Position numbers and translations under genes: made by a program. The notes below the pieces were generated by a model that saw only the letters and a program-made list of their open reading frames with translations, was not told where the DNA came from and did not search any database. This document shows positions 5,501 through 6,681 of a DNA stretch of 6,681 nt, piece after piece (within the stretch, counting starts at the first letter, position 1; each line of letters starts with the position of its first letter). The stretch covers positions 1 through 6,681 of the forward strand of contig JADFZP010000191.1 of NCBI GenBank assembly GCA_015232485.1, in the 5' to 3' direction. The stretch comes from Alphaproteobacteria bacterium (GTDB lineage: Bacteria; Pseudomonadota; Alphaproteobacteria; Rhodospirillales; Magnetospirillaceae).

Positions 5501-6462
5501 GACCGCTGCTCGACGTCCTCGACCTGCACCGCCGCTTCACGATCGGCAAGGGTCAGCAACTGCACGCGGTCGATCAGGTCAGCTTCGACGTGATGCCCGG
5601 CGAGGCGGTGGGGCTGGTCGGCGAGTCGGGCTGCGGCAAATCGACGCTGGTGCGCATGCTGACCCGCGTGCTCGACCCCAGCGAGGGCAGCATCCGCTTC
5701 GAGGACCGCGAGATCGGCTACATCCCGGCCGCCCGCTTCGCCCGCACGCCCGACCGGGCGCTGGTGCAGATGGTGTTCCAGGACCCCACCGACAGCCTGA
5801 ATCCGCGCTTCTCGGCCTTCGACTGCATCGCCGACCCGTTGCGTCGCCTGAAAGGGCCGTGGGCGTCCGCCGCGTTGAAGGCCCGCGTCGAGGAACTGGC
5901 CGAGATGGTCGGCCTGCCCGCCGCGCTGCTGCCCCGCTTTCCGCACCAATTGTCGGGCGGGCAAAAGGCGCGGGTCGGCATCGCCCGCGCGCTGGGGCCG
6001 GAACCGCGGCTGCTGATCCTTGACGAGCCGACCTCGGCGCTCGACGTGTCGGTGCAGGCGGTGGTGCTGAAACTGCTCGACGATTTGCGCCGCCGGCTGG
6101 GGATGAGCTATCTGTTCGTCAGCCACGACCTCAACGTGGTGCGGCTGCTGTGCGAGCGGGTGGTGGTGATGTATCTGGGCAAGGTGGTCGAAATCGGCCC
6201 CGTGGCCCAGGTGTTCGACCATCCCGCCCACCCCTACACCCGCGCCTTGCTGGCGGCGATACCGGCGCTGGGGGAGGGGGCGGGCGCGCGGGTCCGGCTG
6301 GGCGGCGAGCCGCGCAGCCCGATCAATCCGTCGCCCCATGTCTGTCGGTTCTTCGGCCGCTGCCTGGAAGGCCAAAGCCGCTGCGAGACCGAAATGCCCG
6401 AACTGCGCCAGATGTCGCCCGGACATCGCGGCGCCTGCCACTTCGCCGAGGAGCGGTCATGA
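5497..6462 (+). CDS. ABC transporter ATP-binding protein, DppF type
   Basis: This 321-residue protein is the second cytoplasmic ATPase of the importer and should form a heterodimer with the DppD-type subunit. Motifs are complete: Walker A GESGCGKST (42-50), Q-loop Gln95 in FQDP, signature LSGGQ (152-156), Walker B LLILDEP with catalytic Glu177, D-loop SALD (180-183) and His210. The FQDPTDSLNPR stretch (94-104) is typical of DppF/OppF. The C-terminal domain after HPAHPYTRALL has cysteines 283, 289, 296 and 314 (C-x5-C-x6-C-x17-C). The start is GTG, supported by GGAGG at 5487-5491 five bases upstream and by the GTGA overlap with the previous stop. Its own stop overlaps the AtzG-like gene, tying transporter and enzymes into one transcript. 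Confidence 0.95.
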   Translation: MRPLLDVLDLHRRFTIGKGQQLHAVDQVSFDVMPGEAVGLVGESGCGKSTLVRMLTRVLDPSEGSIRFEDREIGYIPAARFARTPDRALVQMVFQDPTDSLNPRFSAFDCIADPLRRLKGPWASAALKARVEELAEMVGLPAALLPRFPHQLSGGQKARVGIARALGPEPRLLILDEPTSALDVSVQAVVLKLLDDLRRRLGMSYLFVSHDLNVVRLLCERVVVMYLGKVVEIGPVAQVFDHPAHPYTRALLAAIPALGEGAGARVRLGGEPRSPINPSPHVCRFFGRCLEGQSRCETEMPELRQMSPGHRGACHFAEERS

Positions 6463-6626
6463 ACCAAGACTACATCGAGGCGATGAGCGCCGCCCTGGGC
6501 CTCGACATCCGCCCCGAATGGCGCGACGGCGTGGCCGAGTACCTGGCGGTGGCGGCCCGCATGGCGGCGCTGGTCGAACAGGCCCCCGTCCAGGAGGACG
6601 AGGCGGCCCCGGTGTTCCGGCCATGA
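6459..6626 (+). CDS. atzG: AtzG-like small protein (DUF4089), partner of an AtzE-type amidase
   Basis: This 55-residue acidic helical protein has the layout of the AtzG/DUF4089 family: YIEAMSAALGLDIRPEWRDG (5-24), then a helix AEYLAVAARMAALVEQ (26-41), then the family ending APVFRP (50-55). Pseudomonas ADP AtzG is a GatC-like chaperone subunit that wraps around and stabilises the amidase AtzE. The same role is inferred here because the next gene begins like AtzE and overlaps it by 4 bases. It is slightly shorter than the roughly 68-residue Pseudomonas protein. GAGGAG at 6448-6453 lies 5 bases before the ATG, which overlaps the DppF-type stop. It has no catalytic motif of its own. Family assignment is by recognition of the sequence pattern. 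Confidence 0.85.
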   Translation: MNQDYIEAMSAALGLDIRPEWRDGVAEYLAVAARMAALVEQAPVQEDEAAPVFRP

Positions 6627-6681
6627 CCGCCGCCGCCATCGCCCGCGCCGTCGCCACCGGCCAGACCACCGCCCGCCAAGT
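6623..6681 (+). CDS. atzE: Start of an AtzE-like amidase (first 19 codons; cut by window edge)
   Basis: Only the first 19 complete codons are visible: MTAAAIARAVATGQTTARQ. This looks like the N-terminal helix of amidase-signature proteins of the AtzE group, which begin with a short 'I...V..G..SAR' pattern. The call rests mainly on position directly after the AtzG-like gene, with an ATGA overlap. AtzE of Pseudomonas ADP hydrolyses 1-carboxybiuret, and the product ends in allophanate for AtzF. The catalytic Lys and Ser residues lie beyond the edge. No Shine-Dalgarno sequence sits at a useful distance (the nearest, AGGAGG at 6592-6597, is 25 bases away), so translation probably depends on coupling to the upstream gene. 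Another amidase subgroup is possible. Confidence 0.7.
   Translation, partial: MTAAAIARAVATGQTTARQ

Noticed and set aside
5413..6441. A 342-codon minus-strand open frame opposite the second ATPase
   Set aside because: It is a composition-driven shadow rich in Gln, His and Arg, with no domain; the plus strand has every ATPase motif.

Overview
The window is GC-rich throughout, with strong G/C preference at third codon positions and tightly overlapping genes. The protein style and the Ala-X-Ala signal peptide suit an alphaproteobacterium, perhaps a Rhodospirillales member such as Magnetospirillum or Azospirillum. That placement is an impression from composition and protein similarity, not a proven assignment.

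Layout. On the minus strand, positions 750 to 1 hold the first 250 residues of an allophanate hydrolase (AtzF type), cut by the left edge. Positions 751-1096 are a 346-base divergent control region. On the plus strand, from 1097 to the right edge, runs one seven-gene operon. It starts with a family 5 periplasmic substrate-binding protein, two Dpp/Opp-type permeases and two Dpp/Opp-type ATPases. These are followed by a 55-residue AtzG-like (DUF4089) protein and the first 19 codons of an AtzE-like amidase, cut by the right edge. Every junction in this operon is a 4-base overlap (ATGA or GTGA).

How it fits together. AtzF splits allophanate to ammonia and CO2. AtzE, with its small GatC-like partner AtzG, is the amidase one step earlier in the cyanuric acid pathway, acting on 1-carboxybiuret. 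With a dedicated ABC importer, the locus reads as an import-and-degrade module for a small amide- or urea-like nitrogen compound. The actual substrate is unknown. The ring-opening or first hydrolase is not in the window. The binding protein lacks the usual peptide-binding Asp-Pro stretch, which argues against an ordinary dipeptide transporter.

Control. The transporter operon has a near-consensus sigma-54 promoter (TTGGCACG-N4-TTGC at 1038-1053) 44 bases upstream of its first codon, which points to nitrogen control. A weaker sigma-54-like match faces atzF. The same 10-bp GntR-style operator (TTGTATGCAA) lies at both promoters in opposite orientations. The simplest model is nitrogen-limitation activation combined with inducer-relieved repression of both arms.
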